Shown here one piece after another: positions 36,083-49,889 of a stretch of DNA of 64,000 bases; position 1 is the first letter of the stretch; every line of letters starts with the position of its first letter. Below the pieces are notes generated by a model, which made no database searches, was not told the origin of the DNA, and saw only the letters and a list, made by a program, of their open reading frames with translations. Origin of the DNA: Zingiber officinale (Eukaryota; Streptophyta; Magnoliopsida; Zingiberales; Zingiberaceae); assembly GCF_018446385.1 (NCBI RefSeq), contig NC_056002.1:10364894-10428893 (forward strand), given 5' to 3'. The position numbers and the translations under genes were made by a program.

Positions 36083-39000
36083 TCATACCCTTCGCCCATT
36101 GCTTTTTCTGGTTCTCCAACAGAGGAGCCCATTGCATCCGGGTCCTGGTTCATAACCCCTGAAACACAATTAAGCAATTTAAGAGCTGCGACTAAGGGAC
36201 ATTGAAGCATTAATCTGATTGATTATGTGAACTAAATCAGAGTGAGAAAGTAAAGGATATAGTTGATCAAAATACAAAGTTATTCCAGTATCAGACAAAA
36301 TTAGATTAATATAGCATATAACTTGAGTGTTTTTTCACATCTAACATGATGCTCACAATTTGTATTCAAATCTAATATTCGTCAGTTTCCATCCATTCAC
36401 CATTAGAACACTATGTGGCATTCACATTGCAATTGCAGTGATCACCCTCTCTCTGGTGACGTGCAGTTGTGCCGCCATCTTCTCACTGCCCTTTCCATGC
36501 TAGCATCCACATCAGCATTTTATTGAGAGTAACCATAGGATGTCATGTCAGCGCTTCAGTGATGGATAAGCAGAAAACTAGCAGGTGCTAAATTCTAACA
36601 TGAATTGCAGACGATATGCAAGACTTGAAAAAAATAAATACTAGATGTTGTGTTATATTAATCTATTAACCCTAATAGAGAAAGGTGCTGAATGAATGTA
36701 TTAGATCCAATAGTTATATTCAACTGCAACAAACTATATTTTAGGGGCAAGGTAAAGCAGAGAAGTGGCTGCAAACTATCTTTTAGAAGAAAGGAACAGC
36801 AGATGACCGACTTAATAAGATTGCAACAGCTTCCTCAGATCCACACACAAGATTAACTTACTGGTTTTCTTTGTGCAATAGACTTGGAGAAACGACATGC
36901 TGATTGGCAGCTCCAGCTTGTTCCTTGTGGCTGTCCTCAGCATCGCAGACTTTTAAACAATTGATTCCATGATTTAGTTCATCTATCCTACTTGATACTG
37001 CATCCAGTGCCGTAAGGGACTGGATATTATCCTGAGAAATGACACCATTTTGTGGGAGTATCTGGTTCTTCTCCGGCTTTGAGTGACCTAAGAATTCAGG
37101 TGTATAGTTATCTGCAGCTTGAATCCAAACACTCTCTAACCTTTGCTCATCCGAGGTTGCTTTCTGACACTGATGTGTCGATTCCCCTTTAACTTCTGCC
37201 AAAAGCATGGGAATACTAGGTACTTGGCTGTCTGCTATTACTTCAGGTTTCTCAGGTTTTTCTGCTGATTGCAGCTTTTCAGAATGATTGACAGTGTTCA
37301 CTGGAAGATTGGATGTTCTTTTAAGCTTGTCTTTCTCAGAAAGGCCAGATACAGTCTTTAATTCTACTTTATTGCTGCCTTCTCTTTGCAGCAAATTGCC
37401 TGCAGAAGATTCTGAAGAAGCTTCTGTTCCTTCAACATTATTTTTTGGTAGAAGACTCAACCTGACCTCCACATTTTGTTTCAAGACCATCTCAAATGAG
37501 TTTGTGATGCTGCTTAAAAACCTCTCTGCTCTGGTCTTTATCTTATCATCCTCAAATGTAATTAGAACAATCAAGGTTCCTGAAAATGGGGCAAATTTGA
37601 AAATAAAAGACTGTCAAGAAGCTAACTTCGACTTGGAATAATAGCAACTAATCTTTTCTGCCATATGACAGGAAGCTTATCATCCTATTAAGCAAAATTG
37701 GGTTAAGTGCACCAATACTATCCATGGTTTGAAATCTCAAATCAGTAACATGGTCAAATTACCAAAATATTAATTGGCACAAGTAATCTCTCGTGTCTCA
37801 GCATGTTGCGACACACATCAAAATGAATTTAAGTAATATTTGTTATTTTTTTGTAACTTGTATTTGCACAACACGGTGTGAAAACTATATCATTCCAAAT
37901 GTGATGGAAAATCCAACATGAAATGCTATTTTAAACTTGGTCTTAGTTATATTCTCTTCCAAATGTTAAGGTTTCAAGATGAAGGATGAGCTCACGACTT
38001 GGTTGTCAGGTGAAGAAGACTATTTGTGAACAAAGAAAAAGTTTGCATATCAAGGGTTTCAGAACGAAGGATGAACTCACGGCTCTCTTATAAATGAAGA
38101 ATGAGCTTGAATGAAAGATCCTCTCACATTTTGAACGTTTCGGCGGTTTGTGTTTTCCACACATTGGTTGGCAGGTGATGTGAAAAGTTTTACTTGTGTC
38201 AATCGCCACAGACTGAGATTCAAATGTTGGTTAGCATTCACCAAGGAAAGATAGGTTTACACCACTGAAGGAAAAGTATTTTCATAATAGTTATTTTAAT
38301 TTGAGATTACATAATCGCCACTAAATTCAAAATGACATAGGATGGCAAGGATAAAAAGAGAACTTGAGGAAAAATAAATTTCGTTAAAATTCTAAAAATG
38401 TCATAACAATGCCATCTAATAATGTTGATTTATGCTTTACTAACAAAATAAAGGAATTAAATATAGTTATGGGAATCATGGAGACCCCTGAATGGACAAA
38501 AAATTCCAAGTCCATAAAAAAAAATAGAACACTAGAGCTTGAGACATACTAGATATTGTTATAAATGTATGTTTAAGAAGCATTTTACCAAGGTAAAAAC
38601 ATGACAAAGTACATATTTTGAGTTCAGAATAAACGAGCTATTAGTTCCTTAGTTTTTTCTAAATGAAAGGGGAGAAAACAAATATACATATACAATACCT
38701 ATTATCTACATGCAATATTGGTGCATTCTAAAAGTACTAATAATCCTGAGACTTGTATTTGGACTGCTGACATATGCAGCATATATCAACTAACCACAAA
38801 TGATCACTTTATTGTAACACAATGCAGCAATATACTATATCAAGAACGAGTGCATAAGAAAATGAACTACAAGTTTAATAAGGTCAGCTAATCTTTGTAT
38901 AGGATAAGATGGCTTACCTTCATTATCAGTAATTGATATCAACCTTCCATTGCCATATAGCAATTGCTTCAAGGTATTTGAATGACACTGATCAATGCAC

Positions 39001-42000
39001 CTTCTCCAGGTCATATCTAAATCATCTAAGTTTGCATGTGCACATAACTTCACACATGTTGCCTCATTTGCTAGACGAGTATCAATTATTGCATCACCAA
39101 GAGATCTCCTGTTTCCAGAGAAAGAATCACTTGTCATTGCCATTCCATATTCCCTAAAACTTAGAAGGCGTATGAAAAATATAATATTTGATTCCTTCTG
39201 GATGTATAGAGAAATACCTGCCCTGACAGAATCTGGTGTTATAAACCATGTCAGTGTTCTGTTTGTTGTTGTTGCTAGATTGAGTGTTTTCTAAACACTG
39301 ACTCTCACCAAGACGAAGCAGAGCTGCTGTGAACCATGTTGAGCGCTCACTAGAACAACGGAGTTGCCTTTCAGCATCAGAAATAATTTTCAAAGCCTGT
39401 TTTAATCTGTCCAACTCAGCTTCAGTTACTGCAGATTCCCAGGTTAAATGACAAAACATCAGCATCAGGCCTTGATGTCATCCATAAAAATCGGAGAGAA
39501 AATAAACATGGATAACAGAATTCATGGGCATGTCAATTCATGGGGAAGAGATTATCCCCATTCCCCTCCTTTTTCAACAAAAATAAAGAATTTCATCAAC
39601 ACAAATAACCAATCATCCAAAGGCATATTTGTTTCTGGACTATAATTTACCTCTTAAGTAGAGTTCTTAAAAATAAATAAGTAAAATGTATTAAGAAGCA
39701 GAGATAATAATTCGTATTATGCATAAACAAAATTATAATTAACAATATCATAATAATCAGGAAAGTCGAACTTCAATTAATAAGTTATTTGGAGAAGCCT
39801 CCAATAAAAATTCTGACAAATTGAATTATTGCCACTATGAGAAGCACAAGACAGCCATCAAGTTCTTTGAATTTTATGAACTGCCTTGGTACACCAATTC
39901 AACTGTTACCTGTCAGAAAAGTGATTCAAAATAAACAATGACAAGTAAACAACATATTTTCATGAAAATTGAGTTTCCAAAGAAAGTTCTTTGATTTGCA
40001 TTATAAATTATAGTTGATTAAGGTTATTATGTCTGGATTGGTTACATAATTCAATATTATTGGACTAATTTCATTTCTTTACTATTGTTTGAATTAATAG
40101 TTAACTGAGTGTCAGAGCTAATAGATTAGTTTTACATGGGATGTTTTATTATTAGTTCTTTATATGTCAAGTGTCAAAATAATTCTCCTACTGGAACACT
40201 TTTCTCCCTCTCATCTTGTTGTCATAGCAGGCAAGAAATTCTCTCTCGACCCAAGTATGATAATCTATTAGAACTTTCCATTATTATCTTCTACAATAAA
40301 TAGTTAATGAATATCAAAAATAAAAGCCTGTTACATGCCCGTTTACAGCTCACAGAGAAGGACAATATTTTAACCTTCCTTTCTATACATTCAATTATCT
40401 GTCATCAGGTTCAATAATATGAATTACCTGCCTCAGGTACACCAGAACCTCTGCATTACAATAGTTTGACAATGAAAAAAAGACCGATGCTTTTGACACT
40501 TAACAATTTAATAGATACAAATTCTCTGTTGTACTTATGCAGCAAGCAAAATAGAAATTCTTAATTAACAATTTTATGAAAAAGATCAACCTGAGCAAAA
40601 CAATGGAAAGATGGACACCTAATACTCACAACTATGCTTCCCAAGAGTTGTGTCATGAATCTGCAAGTTCTTTAATTCGTAGGTACCAGCAATTATGTCC
40701 ATTATAAGACCAGCGAGTTGAGACATCAAAGCAATCGGATCAATACCAGAATCCAGCAATTCTCTAGACCTTTTAACAGTTTCAGCATTGTTGGATGACA
40801 TAGCTATCTCCAGGAGATCAAGCAACTTATCATCAGAAACAACTCCAACCTGGAAGTTCCCAAATAAGAGAGAGCTAGTGAATAAAAGAAATTTGTCCTT
40901 ATACAAGTAAATATTGCTTGGGCTGTCTGGTTTCTTTCTAATATCAAACATGATAACGATCTAGTTCTTAAAAAAATTGAGAAAAGTGTTAAGAAAACAA
41001 CTTGAGCAACAAAAAATATTTGATTGCTTGAGAATTTACAGTTCCTTTTTAAATGTTTCATGCAAAGTTATGATCAATATATAATCAGATTATTGAATAT
41101 TGTTGGACCGTGATTATGACTACTCTTGAAACTTTGTTCATCTATAAAAATTTCAGATGCTTATACACTGCTTTAGGTTTGTTTACATCTCAGAAAATGT
41201 TAGTATCAAACTCAATGTTTTCAGGATGGAAAAATAATAAAGCTGCATCTAGATCATTGATAATCTTATCTACATAAATTTTGTCATTGCCCATCACCTA
41301 ACTTCATTAGAAAATAGCTACAACATGTTGATTTTGAAAGAGATAGTCAAATATTTAACTGTCAAACAAGTACAAGACCAGCAAGCTGTTATAGATCCTG
41401 CATCTCTAGCATTGATTCTAGAGTTATAGATAAACTAGAAGCAAACTCACAAAATCATTTACAAGAGTAGTTGTTATTGTTTTTCCCAGCAAGCTCAGTT
41501 GATCTAGCATTGATTCTGCATCTCTTGGTGAACCATCTGAATTCAAAGCAATTAAATTTATCGCCTCCAGTTCAACATCAAGATTCTCTTGTTCAGAAAT
41601 GCTTCTTAATCTGCAGGTAATGTCAACATCTTTGACCTTAGAGAAGCTGTATTTTTGACAACGCGTTATAATTGAGTGAGGCAAGTTCATCATGTCGATT
41701 GTGCAAAATATGAAGACAACACGAGGCAAATCTTCTTCAAGATACTTAGTAAACAACGACCAAACCTTTTGAGATATCATGTGGCAATCATCAATAACAA
41801 AGATCCTATACCGAGAAGTTGGTTTAGACAGTGAGAGATGCTTTAACAAATATCTAAGCTTATCCAACTTTTTCTTACTCGTGGCATTCACTTCATGCAT
41901 GGTTGTTCTGCTTCTGCTGGAAAAAGCAGTGCATTCCCAACATAGCCAACATGGTTTCTTGTCCTCATTAGACAAACAATTCAAGGCCGCTGCAAATATT

Positions 42001-43409
42001 CTTGCAACAGAAGTTTTTCCTGTTCCACGAGGACCCTGAAACAGATAGGCAGGAGCTATTCTCCCCCACAAGATGGCATTGCTAAGAGAGTGAACAACAA
42101 TGTTTTGACCTATAATTTCATCAAAGGATCTTGGCTGGTACTTATGGATTATATCTCTTTTGTCCTCAAGCTCCAAGTCATATTCCCCAAGTCTGGCTAC
42201 TTCCAATGTATCTTGGCTTTTACAGCTAGACCATCTCATTCCATTTAATCGGCTTACTGCCTCTAAATCAAGTTCTCCAAGGTTAGTTGATAACTCATCA
42301 CTGGCTGTATCTAAGCAGGAACTTCCATCATTACAGCTATTAGTCAACAAAGGCAAACCTTGAGAAACTTTAGAGGTATGCTTTGGCTTAGAATGACCAG
42401 AGGATCTCTTCCTTCCACATAGAATGATACTCCCTTTCCTTTTTATAGTGTCTGACAGTGAAGGAGAATTAAGGCCTCCAATTCCTCTATATTTAGTTCT
42501 CTTTGACCAGTAGCAACTCATTCCACAACCTTGATTATTAGGTAAATCTGGACGGTCCAATTCATCCCCCTCACAAGAAGTTGCTGTACCATCACATGAA
42601 TCAACAACACTGGGGTTATGAACCCCAAATTTGTAGTAGGAGTTAGTTGATGCTGGAGTGCAAGATGATGATTCTTGCTTTTGCATCATTCTGAAGATTT
42701 TGGAGGAATATGACAAATTGCTAAATCCAGAATCACTTAATAATGGTGAAGCTGAGAGGGAACAGTGAACTTTCCATTGGGATAGCTCATGCTTCAACTG
42801 TGGTAAATCTTCAGCATTGCAGTTTTCAGCATCATCAGATTGTTCAGCAGAGTTAACAAATGCCAAAGGGTTAGATTGCATATCAAGTAACATTGAGATT
42901 GGTCCTTGATTATTCATGCCTTTCCTTGCTTTGGAATTTTTTCTTGAAGTTCTATCAGTTTTCCTGTATAAAGTATCTAAATTTGTGCCAGTGACTCTAT
43001 ATATACTTCCAAGACATTCAGGATATGCATGACTATTAGAATCCAGAACATGATGATTTCTTAGATTATCTTCAGAAGATTCCCTGACTGATAGCTGTTT
43101 ATCTTCAACTGATTTTGTCCCATTATCAATAGATCTGGTAGATCGGTGCTTCCAATTATAAAGATATATCTTACTGCTCTTTGCTTCACCTTTGTCAAGT
43201 ATTGCATGTGAAACATTGGTTTTTCCTGCTAAATTGCCTATTATTTGATTTTTTGAATTTATATTGGAGATAGCAATTAGGGATTTAGAACTGGCTGGGG
43301 ACTTCCAAGAAGAACATGTTTCAGGGTCACGTAAAAACCGAGCCTTTTGAAGAGCAGTAAGCTCCTTCTTCAAATGAAGTTCACTTGGACCAACACATGT
43401 TTCCACCAT
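36083..43409 (-). CDS. STICHEL-like protein (DnaX / DNA polymerase III gamma-tau-like AAA+)
   Basis: Six coding exons join in frame: 43409-41451, 40849-40630, 39428-39218, 39153-38918, 37579-36862 and 36158-36083, giving 1139 residues. The N-terminus (SELHLKKELTALQKARFLRD) is the family signature. A low-complexity, Ser-rich region of about 400 residues follows. The AAA+ domain starts near 420 (YQPRSFDEIIGQ), with Walker A GPRGTGKTS at about 458-466. A four-Cys zinc-binding cluster (C-x8-C-x2-C-x2-C) comes next, then Walker B VIDDCHM. Then come KYLEEDLPRVVFIF and a sensor region ending ITRCQKYSF. Exons 3-5 carry the DnaX-III-like part (ALMSQLAGLIMDI; LKQALKIISDAERQLR). The last exon ends CWRTRKSNGRRV. 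STICHEL controls trichome branching in Arabidopsis; its biochemical activity is unclear. Which paralogue this is cannot be decided here. Confidence 0.93.
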
Positions 43410-44540
43410 TTTTGCACCACAATTGGCTTTCCTAACAAAAAATACCCACTCTTGTAATCTAGGGAAGAAAGTTAATGCAAAGCGTAGTCATGAAGTCAAA
43501 CAAGCTTCTCCACCATGTATCAGCAAAGGTAGAGAATGTGGAAACCATCTGCATTCGACCAAAAAGGATAATTGAAGTGAGATAAACTTTTCAATATCAT
43601 CATATTAGCCATCATCACCACAAATCATGTTTTTCCCAACTATTTGAGAAGGGGCACATGGATTTATGCATCCATTGGATAGAATGCTATATAACTAGTA
43701 ATATCATCAGATTCGTCATAGGTTAAAGTATTCATTAGATGTGACTAAGTGTATGAAACAAAGTGCCAAATAAACTCTTTCAGAAATGAAGTCAAACTGA
43801 TCAGTAAAAAATAATCAATTAATGTACCAAACTTACAGATCTTAACATTGTTATTCTCAAGCCAAATAAATATCAAGCGGGAGTCATATCCAACAGAATT
43901 GTACTATTCTCGTTTACATGGCGTTTCTAAACTCATAAGTGCACTTCTAGAAATTATTATTAAAAGGGGAGGCCCATTGCATGAGGCACCCAACAATATA
44001 GCCCTGGATGAAGAGAAATCATTTGTCAACTAAAATCTAGTTGTAAAGGAACAACATTTCCATGAAACCTAAGCAAGGATTAAGGAGTCGCCCATTGGTA
44101 GAATATACAAGAGCAATTAAAACAAAAAAAAGGTTTAATTTTGTAGATCAAACTAAATGTATACAACCATTACCCAACGGAAGAACAAATCAAGATATGA
44201 AAACGATACCAGGAACCAAAAATCACCAACAAAAAACAAGTAGTAAATAAATAATTACAGTAAGTATCCCAAACCCATCCTTCAACAACGAAGATCCCTT
44301 GACTATAAATCGAAGGAAAAAAAAACATTTTTGTCTTACTGAAAAAACATAAACTTTACAAGTAAGGACGCATACCTTGAAGTCCCAAATCAATAGCAGA
44401 ATAGAAGAGAATAGGGGATCTCAGCAATGCGATGAAGTGCCGGGGAGCTTTGAATCCAACCCAGTTCTGGCAAGGGAGTGGTCAATCCCGAATGTGGCGT
44501 CGCATTTGCTCGATTTTTTTAGGGTTTGAGCTGGCGGAAG
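43410..44540 (-). other. 5' UTR of the STICHEL-like gene, split by an intron
   Basis: A donor CAAG/GTATGCG lies at 44376/44375, and an acceptor TTGTTAG/GAAAGCC lies at 43432/43431, leaving 22 untranslated bases before the ATG. The non-coding first exon therefore runs from about 44540 to 44376, with a 944-base intron. The upstream end is a guess. A TTATAAG-like box on the - strand near 44566 could be the TATA element. 5'-UTR introns often raise expression in plants. Confidence 0.6.
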
Positions 44541-44569
44541 TCACTGCCTTCCGACAAGCCGAACTTATA

Positions 44570-45836
44570 AAAAAAAACAATTCCCCCCAAATTCGCCGAG
44601 ATTCCAAATTTCGGCGATGATGGCGGCAGTGGCCATGTGTCGGCCGAACTGGTGGCGCCAACTGCCAAACTGGCCATCTCTCCTCCCTCCCTTGCTTTTT
44701 TTACTTTTTTTCGGACCGAGCTAAATATCTCTCATAGTCAATAAATTACTTTTAAAAAATTAATAGTTATATGCAATTTACATTTTTTTTATACTGCCTC
44801 TAAGTCGAATCTATACGTGGATTATCATTTAGATATTCATAATTTAAATCAGATTTATTTTGATGATCAATAAAATTTTTTTATGAAATTAAATTGACCA
44901 TTCTAAACTCGACATTATCCAACTTAATTAATTATTTTCTAAGATAAATTGATAGAATATTAAGATGAGTACCGTCATCTTTAGCCAACTTATTACTCGC
45001 TTATGTATCCAATAACTAGCTTATAAAATATTGTCAATTTAAAATCTAACATTTAAATCTCCGTATATTCTAAGTAAATATCTCGCTGATGTATAATATT
45101 GAACGGTGGGACTAAAGCATTCGTTTATTACTTCTTTCGGCATCATTAACTAATTTTGCTTATTATTTGTCATACTGTTCACTGGGTTCCAGCCTTGTCC
45201 TATAATTATATTTTTTAGAAAAAAATAACAGAGTTAATAAAATGGGAGGCTAAGTAAAACCGTTACTTTTAACAGTCGATCAAGATGATTCCATATTCTG
45301 TAAAAGAGAATAAATTATAAGGTATTTTAATTTAGTGTAGTGGTTATTTATATAGAGATTGGGAATTAATCATATATTAGAGTAATCACTCGATAATAAA
45401 ATTAATTATATTGACTTATATTGTTTTAGTATAGCAAGTTATTAAAGTCAGTTAATTTATATGAATTTATTTGATTGATTCATTCCGTCAAATAATATAT
45501 ACGGATTTAATTTAAATTTTATCAACATATTTAAAAATAGATATCAACAATTAATCTATGTAAATTACGGATTTAAAGGATCGATTGATCTGTGAGTTGA
45601 AGAATAAAATTATGTTATGGATAATTATGGATTTTTTTTGCCAATTGTTTTTGGACTGTATAAAAAAATCAAGAATTAAGAATTTTGATAATATTTTTTT
45701 AAAGATAGTTATTTAGGATCAGATTCAATAAATTATAATGATTTTTTTATTTTTTTAATGGACTGACTTGTATAACTCAATTCATCGTGGTTGGGTTGAC
45801 TTGTGTGGGCTGAATTGATAATTTCTCAATCTATCA
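44570..45836. other. Unassigned AT-rich intergenic sequence
   Basis: No gene or repeat ends were recognised. The first 120 bases include the GC-rich upstream flank of the STICHEL-like gene. Confidence 0.5.
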
Positions 45837-46041
45837 GTTGAGATCCTCTCTTCTCATTTTTGCCTGTCTCCATATCTTATTATTGACTGGATGGATCAGA
45901 TTAAATTTCAAAATATCATGATATTTTTAATATATGTACAATATTCTCGTGATGTACAAAGTATCCTTGAGATTTAATCTGATTCATCCGACCGATAATG
46001 AAATATGAGGATAAGAAAAAATTGGAACAGAGGATCTGAAC
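45837..46041. mobile_element. MITE-like inverted repeat of about 205 bases
   Basis: The left end GTTGAGATCCTCTCTTCTC and the right end (inverted) GTTCAGATCCTCTGTTCCA pair. So do the inner blocks GGATGGATCAGATTAAAT and ATTTAATCTGATTCATCC. Nearly the whole element can fold into one hairpin. TCA is present on both sides and may be a target duplication. There is no coding capacity. Confidence 0.6.
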
Positions 46042-46189
46042 TCATCAATATGATGTACGGACTAGTAGCCTATCACGCCACGGACCAACCACAACTTTAC
46101 ACGTTATTATATAATGTCAGATGATAATAATAAATTGCTTACTATTTATATTCAACATTTAGGATGATATATAACACTGAACTAAATAG

Positions 46190-48970
46190 TTCGGAACCAA
46201 AAGACATACTAGTACAATTTAAAAAGTTGCTCCTAGCCAACGAAGCTCAACTCACAGATAGATTAGATAACTTATAATAAATCTGTAAGGAAGTTAAATA
46301 TAAATAAATAAATTGTACTTTGGAAATAATTACTATAGAAGGTTTAGATTTTTCCAAACAATAACAACAGATTACTATAAACTCAAAGTTGTAGAAATAG
46401 GAGATCAAATCCTTATCCAATAAAATAACATTATATTAGCCTTACTTACATCTCTTCATCATATACTCACAATAATAGATAATAAAACTACTATAACTAG
46501 AAGCTCAAATAAAAGACACACAACAATAAACATTAAAATCAAAATAATTGATTATGTGTAAAAATAGACATGAGAAAACGATAGTCAGATTTAATGACTA
46601 TCAACCCTCTATTTCTCAGAATGAAAAAGATGAAGAGGAAGAAAACTTTAACTTAATGAACATTGAAAGCCTACTTGAAGAAAACCAAGACCAAGAATTC
46701 CAGAGCTTTTATGATGACTTAGACGAATATATGTATAGCCCAGTAGCAATAACATCCTATGCAAATATAGAAGAACGGTTAAAATTCAAACAAAATGAAA
46801 AATAATTACATAGACTAGAATAGGACTGGGAACTCTATTTTGATGATGATCAAAACATCATTGCTAGGAAACAACTCCCACAAGTAAATCTTATGAACCC
46901 AACACAATCAACAGGAACATCTAGACCATTCAGAACTATACCCGTAAACGTACCTCCAATAACTACACCTTGTCCTGAAAATTTCATGGGAACAAAAGAC
47001 TATGGCCAAGGACATCCCCTTAGAACACGAATTGCTCCATACACCAATAATAATCCATTACTTAGAACAATAGGAAAAAGACGCCACCAAAAATTACTTA
47101 TTTTGAAAAAAAAAAATCATACTGTTAAATATAACAGAATGTGATGATCCCCAAATATATGACACATATTTAGAACAATGGATTGTTTCAGTCTAAAGGG
47201 ACTACCAAGCCAAACATGAACTTGACATTGAATCTAGAGAAGCTATGATGCGTATAGGAGAAAATTAATTAGGGGATGTACCTAGAGCAGCATGAGAATC
47301 ATATAAACAAAAGTTCCCGGAAGACATTGCTAAAATCGTAGCACAAGTAAATAATATCCTAAATATTTGTTATACTGCACCACCTACTAACAGCTAAAGA
47401 TGCTAACATAAACTTAGACCTAAGACAATGAGAGGCAATGCGAGACTTAGAACAATTACAACTCCTTAATTGGAATTGGATCAAGCCACTTTGTAATGAC
47501 TTTTTAGCCCTAACAACAATCTCTGGAAATTACTGCAACCTTGAATTTGGGGAAAGACTGTTTAGTAAATTACCAGATGACTTAGGCAAAGAAATCCATA
47601 AAGCATGGGCAGCCATTGAAAGTTCCCCCATAATATGGCAACATAGGGATAAGAATACAACACATTATAGAAGTACTAAAAGAAAAATATACATACATAC
47701 AAATACAAAACAACTTAAAAATAACATTATGATTTTTGTAGTCAGATTTATACTCCATAACAATATAGAGTCAATCAACATCAACAATACAAAAGAAGAG
47801 GATGATAGCCTCCTAGAACTATTATACATCCATAACATAAGGGAAAAACCAAATAAAACATATTTTATACGAAAAAATAAAGAAAAGAAGTCTTACTTAA
47901 ACAAAGACAAACATGTAAATAAAATATAAATCTAAGAAAATGTATGCAAAACTATTAAATGTTTCGCCTATCACGAGCCATGTCATCGTTCTTCGACTTG
48001 TCTAGAAAGAAAAACTTTTACACAAGAGAAGCCCAGCTAATAAATTGTACAAACTTGGGTTTAGTTGAAATCCACTAAATGTCTCAGGCACATCCTTGAT
48101 ATACTCTATAGTATCCGTTGACGACCTAGAAGAAGTCTCTTCTTCCTCAGATTATACACTAATCAATTCTTTTCTACCACCACCAAGACAAATTGACAAA
48201 TATGGTTTCCTTATAGATATATTTCAAGACGAGTTAAATGACTTAGAGGAACAATGGGAAGATATCTATCAACCAATTGACATGATGCTCCGACAGGTAT
48301 TATCACATACATTGGATGCATACTCCGAATGTCCACACTAGTGGACCTTAAAATTAAGAACCACTAATGTTCCTTGTTTTATCTATGGTTACTATCCTTC
48401 TACTGACAAACGAGGAAGGTGTACCTTGTGCAGACAATAATGTTGCACACTTTGCCCCTAGAATAAAGTTTCAGCATTTCCATACCAATGCCTATAACCA
48501 CATGACCCAAGAAACCTACTTCTTGAAACAAAAAGTGCAGTTTTAGAAACTTGACTTAGCAACCTAGAGGATGAAATAAAACTACTTAGACCAATGGCCC
48601 AAGCACCTAAGCCTCATCAAGCTGATAAAGCAAAAGAGATAGTCATCTCTGAACCTCAACAGGACTTAGGCATTGTCTTTATTAAAACACCTAGTGTTTG
48701 TAATACTGGTCATACCATGGACATTTGTGTCTAATGCTTGGCCAACATCCATGGACATGAATTCACTCTTTATGCCTTTTTGGATAGTTGAGCTACTAAG
48801 TCCACAATAGATGAGAAGGCCCCTTTAGCAATCTTACCTCCTACATTCATTAAAATTGCTACTCATCCAATGGTGAGTACCTAGTTTGACGATCAAACTT
48901 TAACTTGCACAAAGTTTATTACAAACATACACCTTCATTTTTACAATAACTGTGACACTTTCGAACGTCG
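46190..48970 (+). pseudogene. Endogenous pararetrovirus fragment (Caulimoviridae), decayed
   Basis: Several + strand frames in order resemble the coat-protein-to-protease part of a caulimovirid polyprotein, with a small upstream ORF. An acidic N-terminal coat region lies at 46548-46802. Basic and proline-containing linker follows at 46893-47144. A coat-protein-like core at 47438-47929 has GNYCNLEFGERLFSKLPDD. An acidic segment at 48096-48341 is followed by a badna/tungrovirus-type paired-Cys motif (CFICGYY...CTLC) at about 48375-48430. A protease-like FLDS-ATKST occurs near 48779. Reverse transcriptase, RNase H and movement protein are absent. In-frame stops (46802, 47144, 47929, 48341 and others) and frame changes break it, so it cannot encode a working protein. 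The right side ends near 48970 against LTR sequence. The genus is uncertain. Confidence 0.72.
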
Positions 48971-48974
48971 TGGA

Positions 48975-49888
48975 GGCATTTTCTTAGCAGCATGCAGAAG
49001 CGGAAGATGTTTGAAATTTTGTTTTAAAGCCACTAGTCGAAGCGGCTTTTATAGCCTATTCCGGGCGCCTGGATCCCCTCCTGGGTGTCTGGACCGTGCT
49101 GACATGGTGTGCTCTCGTCAAAAGTCGATCAACAAAAAATATCCACTTCCAGGTGCTTGGACCCCTTTTGGACTCCCGGACCGTGGCGTAGGCTCGTCCA
49201 ATCCTCGCGCTCCAGCTCGGCGAAGAGATGGATTTTGGTGGTCCGGGCGCCCGGAGCTGGTCCAGGCGCCAAAACTCCGGGTGCCCAGACCACCATGTTT
49301 TGTCACCTTCAATATCCTGCAAACAAGGTTAGTCCAAGTAAATAATATGCAAAGAATGACAAGATTTGACAGCCTTAGGACTATCTGGTCCTGATTTTAA
49401 GTTCCGTTGAAACTCTAGGTCAGACGACGTCTACTGTTCCCTCTTAGGGGAACACATCCTCGCCTACTCCTCTCAGGAGAAATTACTTTTTGTCAGATCG
49501 GTCCTCCATACTGTTTGGATTTTTGCTCTGTATCCGAGACTTTAGGAATTTTCTGCTGGACGTCCGATCCCCGACCCACTAGTCTTCCACCTAGTGTTCG
49601 CAACCCCCAGGACTTCCACCTAGAATCCACGATCCTAGGATTTTGCCTGATGTTTTCGACCTATTAAGACTTCACCTAGTCCCCCGGACTAGGACTTCGT
49701 TGTCTAACAGCAACTAGGACTTTCCACCTACCTAACCGTAGTTAGGACTTTCCTTTGCTTAAAAACACTTAAGATTTTCCTACATGTTTAGTTTAACTTG
49801 TTAGACAAAAAGATAACTTAACTTTGAACCTCTTTGCCATTATCAAAGCACAGGTTCGATCATCTGATGCTCCCTACACTAATAATAG
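48975..49888 (-). repeat. Antisense LTR copy A (Sirevirus-like family)
   Basis: In reverse, the right end reads as a degraded version of the LTR start at 1175 (GGGAGCATCAGATGATCGAACC, then GATAATGGCAAAG near 49843). The hairpin-unit region (CCTAGTCCCCCGGACTAGGACTT, CCTAACCGTAGTTAGGACTT) lies at about 49570-49760. The left end is truncated near the viral fragment. The GC-rich part at 49060-49300 has CCTGG/CCGG-type repeats and no believable protein. Confidence 0.65.
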
Positions 49889-49889
49889 A

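Noticed and set aside
35896-36210. Longer alternative C-terminus for the STICHEL-like protein
   Set aside because: The acceptor at 36158 and the phase left by exon 6 put the last exon in another frame, which ends at 36083 with a family-like CWRT tail.
37288-37641. Open frame on the + strand opposite STICHEL exon 6
   Set aside because: It is a shadow of the real - strand coding exon.
49011-49394. Pro/Arg-rich frames in the GC-rich antisense LTR
   Set aside because: They fall in repeated LTR sequence with open frames on both strands and no homology.
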